Assembly: GCF_004571065.1 (NCBI RefSeq)
Contig: NZ_SPQN01000009.1
Location: 1-64,000, forward strand
Source of the DNA: Geodermatophilus sp. DF01-2
Lineage (GTDB): Bacteria; Actinomycetota; Actinomycetes; Mycobacteriales; Geodermatophilaceae
Length of the DNA: 64,000 nt
Reading direction: 5' to 3'
Part shown: piece after piece, positions 37,271 through 46,016 of the stretch
Position numbering within the stretch: the stretch's first letter is position 1
Layout: each line of letters opens with the position of its first letter
Notes under the pieces: model-generated
What the model was told of the DNA's origin: nothing
The model's input: only the letters and a program-made list of their open reading frames with translations
Database searches by the model: none
Made by a program: the position numbers and the translations under genes

Positions 37271-38074
37271 GTGGCAAACTCCTCCGACCCCGCCGCCGCG
37301 GGGAGCGACGCGCCCAGCAGCGTGATCGAGCAGGCGCGGGCCGCGGCGGTCGACACCGCCGGGTCCCCCGACGTGGTCGGCGACCACCTCGGGGCCTCGC
37401 CCGAGCCCCCGTTCGCCGGGCCGGACGGCGAAGCGCTCGGCGAGGTGGTCACCCACTCCTTCGCCAGCCGGCTGCCCGGCTACACCGGCTGGTACTGGGC
37501 GGTGACCCTCGCTCGCGTGCCCGGCGAGGAGCGGGTGACCCTCGACGAGGTGGTGCTGCTGCCCGGCGAGCAGGCCCTGCTCGCCCCCGCCTGGGTGCCG
37601 TGGCACGAGCGGCTGCGCCCCGGTGACCTGTCGATCGGCGACGTGCTGCCCTCCACCGAGGACGACCCCCGGCTGGTACCGGTCTACACGGCCGACGACG
37701 ACTCCGCCGACGATCCGGAGGGGTCCGTGGTCGCCTCCGAGGCCGGCCTCGGCCGCGAGCGGGTCATGTCACGGGAGGGGCGGGCGGAGGCAGCGGCGCG
37801 CTGGAGTGCCGGGGAGTTCGGTCCCCGCTCGGCGATGGCGCGTCAGGCCCCCGGTCCCTGCGGTACCTGCGGTTTCTTCCTGCCGCTGGCCGGCTCGCTG
37901 CGGCACGGGTTCGGCGCCTGCGGCAACGTCTACGCCCCGGCCGACGGGCGCGTGGTCACCGTCGACTACGGGTGCGGGGCGCACAGCCAGGCCACGCTGG
38001 TGGCCGACGACGCGGCCGAGGTCGTGCGGTCGGCGCGCTACGACACCGGCTCGTTCGACGTGCTGACCGACTGA
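37271..38074 (+). CDS. DUF3027 domain protein
   Basis: About 267 residues. The central domain shows HSFASRLPGYTGWYWAVTLARVPG and DEVVLLPGEQALLAPAWVPWHERLRPGDL, hallmarks of DUF3027. A C-terminal Cys cluster (PCGTCGFFLPLAGSLRHGFGACGN ... YGCGAHS) probably binds a metal. The function is unproven. Gene order with DUF2530, MFS and MarR is conserved in Actinomycetota as far as I recall. It ends at the family 3 repeat. Confidence 0.88.
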   Translation: MANSSDPAAAGSDAPSSVIEQARAAAVDTAGSPDVVGDHLGASPEPPFAGPDGEALGEVVTHSFASRLPGYTGWYWAVTLARVPGEERVTLDEVVLLPGEQALLAPAWVPWHERLRPGDLSIGDVLPSTEDDPRLVPVYTADDDSADDPEGSVVASEAGLGRERVMSREGRAEAAARWSAGEFGPRSAMARQAPGPCGTCGFFLPLAGSLRHGFGACGNVYAPADGRVVTVDYGCGAHSQATLVADDAAEVVRSARYDTGSFDVLTD

Positions 38075-38163
38075 GCGCTGGGCTCTTGCGGTGTCCTGGA
38101 CGCTCTTGCGGTGCTGCACGGCCGCGGGAGCTCGGACAGGACCGCAAGAGCGAGGGCCGGCGA
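38075..38163. repeat. Family 3 stop-anchored hairpin with duplicated arm
   Basis: GCTCTTGCGGTG occurs twice in direct orientation (38082-38093 and 38102-38113), and CAGGACCGCAAGAGC (38137-38151) is the inverted partner, so two alternative hairpins can form. The element fills the gap between the stops of the convergent DUF3027 and DUF2530 genes. Confidence 0.7.
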
Positions 38164-38385
38164 TCAGTCGCGGCGGCCGAGCTGGCCCTGCAGGCGCATG
38201 ACGCCGAGGCCGACGCCGGCCAGCACGATCCCGGCGACGCAGGTCCAGGTCCAGACCCGGTCCACCCGGTCGCCGAGCAGCAGCAGGACCACCAGGGCCA
38301 CGACCCACAACGCCGTCCCGGCCAGCACCACCCGGACGGTGTCCACCCGCAGCGGCGGAGGAGCCTGCTTTCCCGGACGGGGCAC
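38164..38385 (-). CDS. DUF2530 small membrane protein
   Basis: 73 residues with two predicted helices (VRVVLAGTALWVVALVVLLLL and VWTWTCVAGIVLAGVGLGV). This matches the short actinobacterial DUF2530 family of unknown function. It lies tail-to-tail with DUF3027. Confidence 0.87.
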   Translation of the reverse strand: MPRPGKQAPPPLRVDTVRVVLAGTALWVVALVVLLLLGDRVDRVWTWTCVAGIVLAGVGLGVMRLQGQLGRRD

Positions 38386-38536
38386 GGCCCGACCCTAGGG
38401 CGCGCGACACCCCGCGCTCCCATCGGGCCGGAACACGGGTATGGCACGCTGTCGCCGCTCATCGCAGTTCTCGCCGGTCGGCCGGTGCGCGCTTCCCCCG
38501 CCGCCCGCTCGCCCGCCCCGCGCCCGGAGAGTCGTC

Positions 38537-40084
38537 ATGGCAGAGAAGTCCAGCCCGTCCAGGGCCAACACCACGGACGGCGGCACGCCGGCCGACGTCG
38601 CCGCCGGAGCCCGCACCCCGCGGCGCAGCGAGGGTCCTCGGGTCAAGCCCCGCAACGGACTCGACCGCTACTTCGAGATCAGCGCCCGCCGCTCGACGAC
38701 GGCCCGTGAACTGCGCGGCGGCCTGACGACCTTCTTCACGATGGTCTACATCGTGCTGCTCAACCCGATCATCCTGACCAGCATCCCGGGTCCGGACGGC
38801 ATTCCGGGCGCCGACGTCACCGGCACCGTACTGCCGTTCGCGTCGATCGCAGCGGTCACCGCCCTGATCGCCGGGATCATGACGATCCTCATGGGCGTCG
38901 TCGGCCGCTACCCGTTCGCCGTCGCGACCGGCCTGGGGATCAACGCGATCGTCGCGGTGTTCGCGGCCACCCAGCTGTCCTGGCCCGAGGTGATGGGGCT
39001 GGTCGTCCTCGAGGGCCTGCTCATCACGCTGCTGGTGCTGACCGGCTTCCGGAAGGCGGTCTTCGAGGCCATCCCGCCGCAGTTGAAGACCGCCATCGCG
39101 GTCGGCATCGGCCTGTTCCTGACCATCATCGGGCTGGTCGACGCCGGCGTCATCCGGCCGGGCAATCCGCTGATCAGCTTCGGCGTCGGCGGTCAGCTCG
39201 CCGGCTGGCCGATGCTGGTCTTCGTCGTCGGCCTGCTGCTGATGAGCGTCCTGGTCGTCCGGCGCGTCCGGGGTGGCCTGCTCATCGGCATCGTCGTCAC
39301 CACGGTCCTCGCCATCATCGTCGAGGCCGTCGCCGACATCGGCCCGCGGATCGTCGACGGCGAGGAGGTCAACCCGCGCGGCTGGGCGCTGCAGGTCCCG
39401 GCGCTTCCCGAGGACGTCGTCAGCGCCCCCGACCTCTCGCTGCTGGGGAACTTCTCGCTGTTCGGCGGGTTCGAGCGGATCGGCGTCATCGCCGCCCTGC
39501 TCGTCATCTTCTCGATCATGATCGCGGACTTCTTCGACACGGTCGGCACGGTGACCGCCGTCGGCGCCGAGGGCGGCCTGCTCGACGAGAACCGCAACCT
39601 GCCGAAGTCCCAGCCGGTGCTCCTGGTCGACTCGCTGGCCGCCGCGGCCGGTGGCGCGGGGAGCGTCTCGTCCAACACGACCTACATCGAGAGTGCCTCG
39701 GGTGTGGCCGACGGTGCGCGCACCGGCCTGGCCAGCGTCGTCACCGGCGTGCTGTTCCTGGTCACCATGTTCCTCAGCCCCCTGGTGCTGGTCGTGCCCT
39801 CGGAGGCGGCGGCGCCCGCGCTGGTCATCGTCGGCGCGCTCATGATCAGCCAGATCCGCTACCTAGAGTGGGACGACATGTCGCTGGTCATCCCGGCGTT
39901 CCTGGCGATCGCACTCATGCCGTTCACCTTCTCGATCACCAACGGCATCGGCGCCGGCGTGGTCAGCTACGTGCTCCTGCGCACGGTGGTCGGCCGCCGG
40001 CGCGACGTGCACCCGCTGATGTGGGGAATCGCGGCGGTGTTCGTCGTCTACTTCGCCCTGGATCCGCTGCAGCAGCTCTTCTGA
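38537..40084 (+). CDS. NCS2-family purine permease (AzgA-like)
   Basis: About 515 residues, 12-14 membrane helices. Starting from GLDRYFEISARRSTTARELRG, it has TFFTMVYIVLLNP, GLGINAIVAVFA and NTTYIESASGVADGARTGL, which are typical of the AzgA hypoxanthine/adenine/guanine branch. It takes up purine bases by H+ symport. ATG 38537 gives a polar N-terminal tail of about 45 residues before helix 1. No purine riboswitch was found in the 150-nt gap upstream. Confidence 0.9.
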   Translation: MAEKSSPSRANTTDGGTPADVAAGARTPRRSEGPRVKPRNGLDRYFEISARRSTTARELRGGLTTFFTMVYIVLLNPIILTSIPGPDGIPGADVTGTVLPFASIAAVTALIAGIMTILMGVVGRYPFAVATGLGINAIVAVFAATQLSWPEVMGLVVLEGLLITLLVLTGFRKAVFEAIPPQLKTAIAVGIGLFLTIIGLVDAGVIRPGNPLISFGVGGQLAGWPMLVFVVGLLLMSVLVVRRVRGGLLIGIVVTTVLAIIVEAVADIGPRIVDGEEVNPRGWALQVPALPEDVVSAPDLSLLGNFSLFGGFERIGVIAALLVIFSIMIADFFDTVGTVTAVGAEGGLLDENRNLPKSQPVLLVDSLAAAAGGAGSVSSNTTYIESASGVADGARTGLASVVTGVLFLVTMFLSPLVLVVPSEAAAPALVIVGALMISQIRYLEWDDMSLVIPAFLAIALMPFTFSITNGIGAGVVSYVLLRTVVGRRRDVHPLMWGIAAVFVVYFALDPLQQLF

Positions 40085-40118
40085 GCCGCCGCGCCGGAGG
40101 TCGTTAGGCTGAGCAACC

Positions 40119-40553
40119 GTGAGCCGGACGACGCTGGAGACCGCGGCGCTGGCGCACGACCTGCGGCTGGCCGTCATGCGCTTCTCCCGCAGGCTGCGTT
40201 ACCAGCGGGTCGACCAGTCCGTGACGCTCACCCACCTGGCGGCGTTGTCCACGCTCAAGCGGCACGGCCCGATGAGCCCGGGAGAGCTGGCCGGGCACGA
40301 GCGGGTCCAGCCGCCGTCGATGACCCGGGTCGTCGTCGCCCTGGAGGCGATGGGGCTGGTCACCCGCAGCCCGCACCCGACCGACGGGCGGCAGGTGGTC
40401 ATCGACCTGACGCCGGCTGCGGAGGATCTGCTCAGCGCCGAGGCCCGCGCCCGGGAGGCCTGGCTGGTCGGCATGCTCCAGCAGCTCACCGCCGAGGAGC
40501 GGGCCGTGCTGCGCGAGGCGGCGGTCATCATGGACAAGCTGGCGAGTGGGTGA
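40119..40553 (+). CDS. MarR-family transcriptional regulator
   Basis: 144 residues, winged-helix dimer. The recognition helix region is MSPGELAGHERVQPPSMTRVVVALE and the wing is SPHPTDGRQVVIDLTPAAEDLL. It overlaps the following MFS gene by GTGA, so it probably controls that exporter and itself. A -10-like TAGGCT lies eight nt before GTG 40119, which suggests a leaderless or nearly leaderless mRNA. Mycobacteria have a MarR gene (Rv0880) in a similar place. Confidence 0.92.
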   Translation: MSRTTLETAALAHDLRLAVMRFSRRLRYQRVDQSVTLTHLAALSTLKRHGPMSPGELAGHERVQPPSMTRVVVALEAMGLVTRSPHPTDGRQVVIDLTPAAEDLLSAEARAREAWLVGMLQQLTAEERAVLREAAVIMDKLASG

Positions 40554-41908
40554 GCAACCGGGCTGAGGGCACCGGCGCATTCCGGTCGCTGCGCGTTCGC
40601 AACTACCGGGTGTACGCCGCGGCCAACCTGGTCAGCCTCACCGGCACCTGGATGCAGCGCATCGGACAGGACTGGCTGGTCCTGCAGCTCTCCGACGACA
40701 ACGGCGTGGCCCTCGGGCTGATCACCGCGCTGCAGTTCGGTCCCACCCTGCTGCTCAGCCTCTACGGCGGGGTGCTCGCCGACCGCTACGCCAAGCGCCG
40801 CCTGCTGGTGGCGACCCAGACGCTCATGGGACTGCTCGCCCTGCTGCTCGGGGTGCTGGTCGCCATCGACGGCATCGCGCTGTGGCACGTCTTCGTCCTC
40901 GCCGGCGCGCTCGGCGCGGTGTCCGCCGTCGACGCGCCGGTGCGTCAGGCGTTCGTCGCGGAGATGGTGGGCCCGGAGCTGCTCGCCAACGCGGTCAGCC
41001 TGAACTCCACGATCTTCAACAGCGCCCGGTTGATCGGCCCGTCGGTCGCCGGCCTGGTCATCGCCGTCGCGGCGGGCGACACCGCGCCGGCGTTCTTCCT
41101 CAACGCGGCCAGCTTCGCCTTCACCATCGCCGCGCTGCTGAGCATGCGACCGGGGGAGCTGCACCCCAGCCCGGCGCTCGGGCGGCGGCGGGGGCAGCTG
41201 CGCGAGGGCCTGGCCTACACCTGGTCGCGTCCCGACCTGGTGCTGGCGATGGGGCTGGCGTTCGTGGTGGGCACGTTCGCCTTCAACTACCAGGTGACCA
41301 TCGCGCTCATGACCCGCGAGGTGTTCGACCTCGGCGCCGGGGCCTTCGGGCTGCTGTCGACCTGCTTCGCCGTCGGGTCGCTGTCCGGCGCGCTGCTGTC
41401 CACCCGGCGCAGCGCCCGGCCGCGGCAGCGGTTCCTCGTGGTCGCCGCCGTCGTCTTCGGCCTGTTCACCATCGTCTGCGGGCTGGCGCCCGGGTTCCTG
41501 TGGTTCGCGGTCCTGCTCGTGCCCGCCGGTGCGGCCGGTCTGGTGTTCAGCGTCGCCAACAACAGCTTCGTGCAACTCGGGGTCGACCCGCAGATGCGCG
41601 GCCGGGTGATGGCGCTGTACTTCATGTGCTTCATGGGCGGCACGCCGGTCGGCGCCCCGGTGATCGGCTGGGTGTCCGAGCACCTCGGCGCGCCGTGGGG
41701 ATTCATCCTCGGCGGGGCGGTCGCGATGGCCGCGGGGACCGGTGCGGCGGCCTGGCTGGCACGTGGCCGGTCGGTGCGCCTGGAGACTCGCGTCGTCCCG
41801 CCGCGGCTGCAGCTGCACGTGGGCCCGCGGCCGGTCCCGCCGGCAGCGGTGCGGGCCGCCGCGGAGGCGGCAGCGGGCAAGGCGCCCGGTCAGCAGGCCG
41901 CCGGCTGA
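40550..41908 (+). CDS. MFS exporter, DHA3/EntS-like
   Basis: 452 residues, about 12 helices. LRVRNYRVYAAANLVSLTGTWMQRIGQDWLVLQL at the start and VLADRYAKRRLL are typical of the DHA3 drug and siderophore exporters. It is translationally coupled with the upstream MarR gene, so induced export of a toxic compound is the likely role. The C-terminal tail is polar and Ala-rich. The start GTG overlaps the MarR TGA. Confidence 0.88.
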   Translation: MSNRAEGTGAFRSLRVRNYRVYAAANLVSLTGTWMQRIGQDWLVLQLSDDNGVALGLITALQFGPTLLLSLYGGVLADRYAKRRLLVATQTLMGLLALLLGVLVAIDGIALWHVFVLAGALGAVSAVDAPVRQAFVAEMVGPELLANAVSLNSTIFNSARLIGPSVAGLVIAVAAGDTAPAFFLNAASFAFTIAALLSMRPGELHPSPALGRRRGQLREGLAYTWSRPDLVLAMGLAFVVGTFAFNYQVTIALMTREVFDLGAGAFGLLSTCFAVGSLSGALLSTRRSARPRQRFLVVAAVVFGLFTIVCGLAPGFLWFAVLLVPAGAAGLVFSVANNSFVQLGVDPQMRGRVMALYFMCFMGGTPVGAPVIGWVSEHLGAPWGFILGGAVAMAAGTGAAAWLARGRSVRLETRVVPPRLQLHVGPRPVPPAAVRAAAEAAAGKAPGQQAAG

Positions 41909-41941
41909 CGCCGCCCGCTGCCGGACACCGCCTCTCCGACG

Positions 41942-41947
41942 TACCGT
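41942..41947 (+). promoter_or_regulatory. Possible -10 box upstream of the 133-residue protein
   Basis: TACCGT fits TAnnnT; a transcript starting near 41954 would have a leader of about 30 nt. Confidence 0.35.
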
Positions 41948-41983
41948 GACGACCACCACCGTCGAGTCGTCCGCGGAGCCGAC

Positions 41984-42385
41984 ATGGCCAGCTCGCTGCT
42001 GCACTTCGGGTCGATCGTCGCGGGTGTGGTCGGATCGGTCGCCCTCATGGGCTGGCTGGCCCGCGTGGTGTTCGGGTCGGCGCGCCTGCCGACGGCGGTC
42101 CGCCGTCTCCGGCCGGCGCCGCCGGCACCGGCCGGCCGCCCGCTCGAGCTCGTCGCCGCCGACCTGCGCCGACTGGGGAGCCAGCTCGCCCGGGTGCCGG
42201 CCGGGGCGCCGATGGCCCGGCGTCGGGGGCTGCAGGCGGCCTACGACGACGTCCTCGTGGAGGCGGCGCGGCTGCTGCAGGTGCCGAACACGCTGACCAG
42301 CGCTCCGCCGGGCCGTGCCCGCGACGTCGAGCGGCTGCGCCTGCAGGCCGGCCTCGCGCACGCCGGCCTGGCGGTGCCCGACTGA
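41984..42385 (+). CDS. Hypothetical protein with one membrane helix
   Basis: 133 residues. An N-terminal helix SIVAGVVGSVALMGWLARVV is followed by a basic region and a helical C-terminal part (LELVAADLRRLGSQLARVP, RRRGLQAAYDDVLVEAARLL). No family was recognised. GGAG precedes the ATG. The stop overlaps the inferred CTG start of the RNA phosphodiesterase gene, so the two are probably coupled. Confidence 0.7.
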   Translation: MASSLLHFGSIVAGVVGSVALMGWLARVVFGSARLPTAVRRLRPAPPAPAGRPLELVAADLRRLGSQLARVPAGAPMARRRGLQAAYDDVLVEAARLLQVPNTLTSAPPGRARDVERLRLQAGLAHAGLAVPD

Positions 42386-42951
42386 CCGCGGCCGCGGCCC
42401 GGCGGCTGTTCTTCGCGGTCACGCCGCCGCCCGGCGCGCTGGCCGACCTCGACCGGGCGCTGGGTCCGCTGCGCGACGCGCCCGGTGCGCCCCGGTGGAC
42501 CCCGCCTGCGCGCTGGCACCTGACGCTGCTCTTCCTCGGCAGCGTGCCGGCCGACCGGATGGATCCGCTGGTGGCGGCGGCCGGCCCGGCCGTGGCGGCC
42601 ACCCCGCCCCTGACGCTACGGCTGGCCGGCGGCGGCCGGTTCCGCGCACGCCGCCGTCCGCAGGTGTTCTGGGTCGGGGTGACGGGGGACGGCGACGCGC
42701 TGGGCGCCCTCGCCGGCCGCCTGGGCGCCGTCGCCCGGGGACTGGGGCTGCCGGTGGAGACCCGGCCGTTCCGCGCGCACCTCACCCTCGGCCGGTGGCG
42801 ACCGGGCCGCCCAGGGGACGGCGACCTACCGGATCGGCTGGCCGGCTACCGAGGCCCGAGCTGGCCGGTGGCCGGGGTGGAGCTGCTGGAGAGCCACCTC
42901 GGTCCCGCGCCGCGCTACGACCGGCTCGCCGCCTGGCCGCTCGGCCGCTGA
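42382..42951 (+). CDS. thpR: RNA 2',3'-cyclic phosphodiesterase (2H family), inferred CTG start
   Basis: About 189 residues. The two catalytic HxTx motifs are WHLTLLFLG (near residue 49) and RAHLTLGRW (near 134); the N-terminus RRLFFAVTPPPGALADL matches ThpR. It hydrolyses 2',3'-cyclic phosphate ends of RNA. No ATG or GTG precedes the N-terminal motif in frame, and the nearest ATG (42559) would delete the first active-site motif. CTG at 42382 overlaps the previous stop as CTGA, which mirrors the ATGA/GTGA overlaps elsewhere in this window. Confidence 0.78.
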   Translation: MTAAAARRLFFAVTPPPGALADLDRALGPLRDAPGAPRWTPPARWHLTLLFLGSVPADRMDPLVAAAGPAVAATPPLTLRLAGGGRFRARRRPQVFWVGVTGDGDALGALAGRLGAVARGLGLPVETRPFRAHLTLGRWRPGRPGDGDLPDRLAGYRGPSWPVAGVELLESHLGPAPRYDRLAAWPLGR

Positions 42952-42954
42952 CCG

Positions 42955-43040
42955 CGGCCCCGTCCAAGTGACGTACTGGAACGGCCCCCTGCAGGATCCC
43001 ACCGCGAGCGTGCGAGTGGCGGGGGGCAGGGGGTCCTCTT
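42955..43040. repeat. Stop-anchored intergenic repeat, family 1, copy F
   Basis: Starts TGA-AAG-AGGACC on the minus strand at the peroxidase stop. It contains CGCGAGCGTGCGAGTGG, related to copies B and C, and CTGGAACGGCC, the reverse complement of the GGCCGTTCCAG in copies D and E. It lies between convergent genes. Confidence 0.68.
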
Positions 43041-44837
43041 TCAGACCACCGGGCCGTGCACCGGGGAGGTCGCCGCGGGGTCGGGCGCCTCGCCGGGCTC
43101 GAGGAGCTCGGGCTCGTCGTCGTCCGGCTCGTCGGCCTCCGGCTCCTCCGCGTGCGGCGCCTCGTCCTCGATCTCGTCCTCACCCTCGGGGGCCTCCTCC
43201 TCGGGAGCCTCGAAGGCCCGCGGGTCGATGGCGTCGGCCCAGAGCAGGAAGTGACCCATGGCGTACCCGGCGCCGGGATCGAACCCGGGGTCGGCGGTGA
43301 AGTAGGAGGACCTGTCGCACGCCATCAGACCCAGGATCACCTCGGCGACGATCGTGCCGCCCACCGGCCCCAGCCGGTCGCCGCCGAGCAGCTCGGCCTC
43401 CTTGAGCACGTAGAACCAGAGCGGCGCCTTGCCCTTCCATCCGGGGTCGGTGAGGCCCAGTTCCTGGTTGGGAAGCGGCTCGAGGCCGATGGCGGCGGCG
43501 ACGTCCTGGCCGGCGGGCAGGCCCAGCCGCTTGCCGCGCAGCAGGTTGCGCTCGGCCAGCGAGACGATCGCGCCGGCGGTCGGGGCCACGACCGTCGGTG
43601 GCAGCGTGGACAGCGGCAACGAGAGCTGGGTGTCGATCTTCCGCGCCATGTTGCGGTCGTCGGGCGTGCTCATGCCGGGGATCTCGAAGAAGTAGTTCCA
43701 GTCGATCCACAGGTCGTCCGGGACCGGCCGGTTGCCGCGCAGGTCCTGGTAGCCCTCGTTGGCGAAGATCGGCACGGTGCGCTCGTCGTGCACCTCGTAC
43801 TCGGCGCGGATCATGCTGTGCCCGAAGCGGTAGGCCGCGCCGGAGTACTCGACCGGCATGTACGGCCGCTCCCGGTTGCGCGGCTTGTAGAACTTCCCGA
43901 GGAACTCGACCGGCCCGTTGCGGCGGCGGCGGATGAGCCGGTCGACGACGTCCCGGCCGACGATCCGCGGCAGGAAGTCGTTGACGATCAGCCACTGGTA
44001 GTGCCAGCGGACCAGCTGCCGAGCCTGCTCGAAGCTCTTGCCCTCGTCGCGCAGCTTGTTGTGCAGGCGCAGGAAGACCGCGTGCAGCTGGGCGACGATC
44101 AGGTTCTCGTCGTTGCGCGGGTCGCCGAGGTAGGCCGCGCCGACGTCGTCGCGGGGCAGGTCGCGCACGCCGTCGTGGTCGTTGCAGAGCAGGTATCCCG
44201 GTCGCGTCCGGTCGTAGAGCTCCGGGCTGCCCGTCGGTCCCTTGCCGTACACGCTGGCCAGGTCGAAGCGCGGCGTGTCGTAGTTGGTCATCCCCCGCGG
44301 GTCCTGCTGCTGCAGGGTGAGCGGCGTCTTGTCCAGCGTCATGTCGTGGTCGATGAACTGGCCGAGGTAGATGTAGCCGGCCGGCATGCCAGGGTTGTCG
44401 AACTCGACGTCGGAGTCCTTGACGTCGGAGAGCGGCTTCTTGCCGTCGTCCATCTGCAGGGCGAGCGCGGTCAGCAGCGCGTCGGGCGGGCTGAAGGCCG
44501 GCAGTCGCTTGAACATGACCCCGAAGCGGGCCTCCCTGTCCCGGCCTGCGCGCACCGCGATGTCGCTGCCGCGCGGGTTGCCGACGGCGTGCGCGCCTCG
44601 GGCGGCCCGCGAGCGGCGGGACGGCGGTGGCGGTGGTGGTGGCGTGACCCGTGGTGTGCGGCGGGACGGTGCGGCGTGCGCCGTCCCGCCCATGACCGGC
44701 AGTGCCGCCAGCCCCGCCAGCCCGGCCAGTACCGACCGCCGGGACACCTTGCCGCGCGTCGCCCCGCCGTCCCCGGCACCCGCCCCGCTGAACGGACACA
44801 CCCCGGCCGTCTCGTTCCCGTACCCCCGCACGTGCAC
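43041..44837 (-). CDS. Tat-exported animal-type heme peroxidase
   Basis: About 598 residues. A twin-arginine signal (SRRSVLAGLAGLAALPVMGG, residues 32-51) follows a short N-terminus with CPFSG. The peroxidase domain (about 90-540) has the distal His in QFIDHDMTLD and the likely proximal His in YRFGHSMIR, plus LHNKL and YGKG. Such enzymes oxidise halides or organic substrates with H2O2 and are rare in bacteria. An acidic tail of about 50 residues (EEEAPEGEDEIEDEAPHAEE) follows. The start is uncertain: GTG 44837, or GTG 44747 at the signal itself. Confidence 0.85.
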   Translation of the reverse strand: MHVRGYGNETAGVCPFSGAGAGDGGATRGKVSRRSVLAGLAGLAALPVMGGTAHAAPSRRTPRVTPPPPPPPSRRSRAARGAHAVGNPRGSDIAVRAGRDREARFGVMFKRLPAFSPPDALLTALALQMDDGKKPLSDVKDSDVEFDNPGMPAGYIYLGQFIDHDMTLDKTPLTLQQQDPRGMTNYDTPRFDLASVYGKGPTGSPELYDRTRPGYLLCNDHDGVRDLPRDDVGAAYLGDPRNDENLIVAQLHAVFLRLHNKLRDEGKSFEQARQLVRWHYQWLIVNDFLPRIVGRDVVDRLIRRRRNGPVEFLGKFYKPRNRERPYMPVEYSGAAYRFGHSMIRAEYEVHDERTVPIFANEGYQDLRGNRPVPDDLWIDWNYFFEIPGMSTPDDRNMARKIDTQLSLPLSTLPPTVVAPTAGAIVSLAERNLLRGKRLGLPAGQDVAAAIGLEPLPNQELGLTDPGWKGKAPLWFYVLKEAELLGGDRLGPVGGTIVAEVILGLMACDRSSYFTADPGFDPGAGYAMGHFLLWADAIDPRAFEAPEEEAPEGEDEIEDEAPHAEEPEADEPDDDEPELLEPGEAPDPAATSPVHGPVV

Positions 44838-45025
44838 CCCGCCCCCGGCGTCGGAGAGCCCGCCCCCACCGGCCGCTCTCGTGGGTCCGAGCGTCGGGGG
44901 CGACGGGAGGTGCCGGACACACGCGGCAGAGGGGGAAGCCGCTCCCCAGTCCTGGGGGGTCGGGGCTCGGCGTGTTGCGCTTCGTGCCCGTGCGGTGACG
45001 GTCAGCCGCCAGAGGCGGGGTCAGG

Positions 45026-45988
45026 TCACCAGGCGTACTCCATCGGTGCCGCGTCGTAACCGGGGAAGATCTCGTCCAGCCGGGCGAGCTGGGCCTCGTC
45101 GAGCCGGACGTCGAGCGCCCCGAGGGAGCCCTCGAACTGCTCCATCGTGCGCGGGCCGACGATCGGCGCGGTCACCGCCGGCTGGTGCAGCAGCCAGGCC
45201 AGACCGACGTCCGCCGGCGCCAGGCCCCACTCACGGCAGGCGTCCTCGTAGGCCTGCAGCGCGGGGCGGTGCCGTTCCACGCGCTCCTCCGCGGCGCGAC
45301 GCCGGTCGCCTTCCTGCTTGCCGAGGACCCCGGCCAGCAGGCCGCCGGCCAAGGGGCTCCACGGGATGACGCCGACCGCGTAGTGCTGTGCGGCGGGCAG
45401 CACCTCGAGCTCCACGTGCCGGGTGAGCAGGTTGTAGTGCGACTGCTCGCTGACCAGGCCGGGGAAGTGCCGCCGGGCGGCCGCCTCGTTGGCCGCGGCG
45501 ATCTGCCAGGCGGCGTGATTGGAGGAGCCGACGTAGAGCACCTTGCCCTGGGCGACCAGGGTCTCGCAGGCCTGCCAGATCTCGTCCCACGGCGTGGACA
45601 GGTCGACGTGGTGGAACTGGTAGAGGTCGATCCAGTTGGTCTGCATCCGGCGCAGCGAGGCCTCGCAGGAGCGCACCAGGTTGCGGGCGGAGAGAAAGGT
45701 GTCGTTCGGCCAGTCGGTCATGGAGCCGTACACCTTGGTGGCCAGCACCGTCTTCTCCCGGCGCTCGCCGCCCCGCGCGAACCAGGTGCCGAGGACCTCC
45801 TCGGTCCGGCCCTTGCCGGCCCCGAAGCCGTAGACGTTGGCGGTGTCGAAGAAGTTGACGCCCTCGGCGAGGGCCCGGTCCATGACGTCGTGGGCGTCGG
45901 CCTCCTCGGTCTTCCAGCCGAAGTTCATCGTGCCGAGGCAGAGACGGGAGACCGACAGGCCGCTGCGCCCCAGGTGCGTGTACTCCAT
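45026..45988 (-). CDS. Aldo/keto reductase
   Basis: About 320 residues, TIM barrel. MEYTHLGRSGLSVSRLCLGTMNFG is the N-terminal signature. The catalytic tetrad can be placed at FFDTANVYG (Asp, Tyr), ATKVYG (Lys) and YQFHHVD (His). NADPH-binding residues are in VIPWSPLAGGLLAG and PIVGPRTMEQ. It reduces aldehydes or ketones; the physiological substrate is unknown. It is divergent from the thioesterase-like gene with only 28 nt between. Confidence 0.92.
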   Translation of the reverse strand: MEYTHLGRSGLSVSRLCLGTMNFGWKTEEADAHDVMDRALAEGVNFFDTANVYGFGAGKGRTEEVLGTWFARGGERREKTVLATKVYGSMTDWPNDTFLSARNLVRSCEASLRRMQTNWIDLYQFHHVDLSTPWDEIWQACETLVAQGKVLYVGSSNHAAWQIAAANEAAARRHFPGLVSEQSHYNLLTRHVELEVLPAAQHYAVGVIPWSPLAGGLLAGVLGKQEGDRRRAAEERVERHRPALQAYEDACREWGLAPADVGLAWLLHQPAVTAPIVGPRTMEQFEGSLGALDVRLDEAQLARLDEIFPGYDAAPMEYAW

Positions 45989-46016
45989 GGAGACCCACCC
46001 TGGCAGGCTCGGGGCC

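Noticed and set aside
38386..38536. A purine riboswitch before the NCS2 permease
   Set aside because: No conserved three-way junction core seen; the gap is short and GC-rich.
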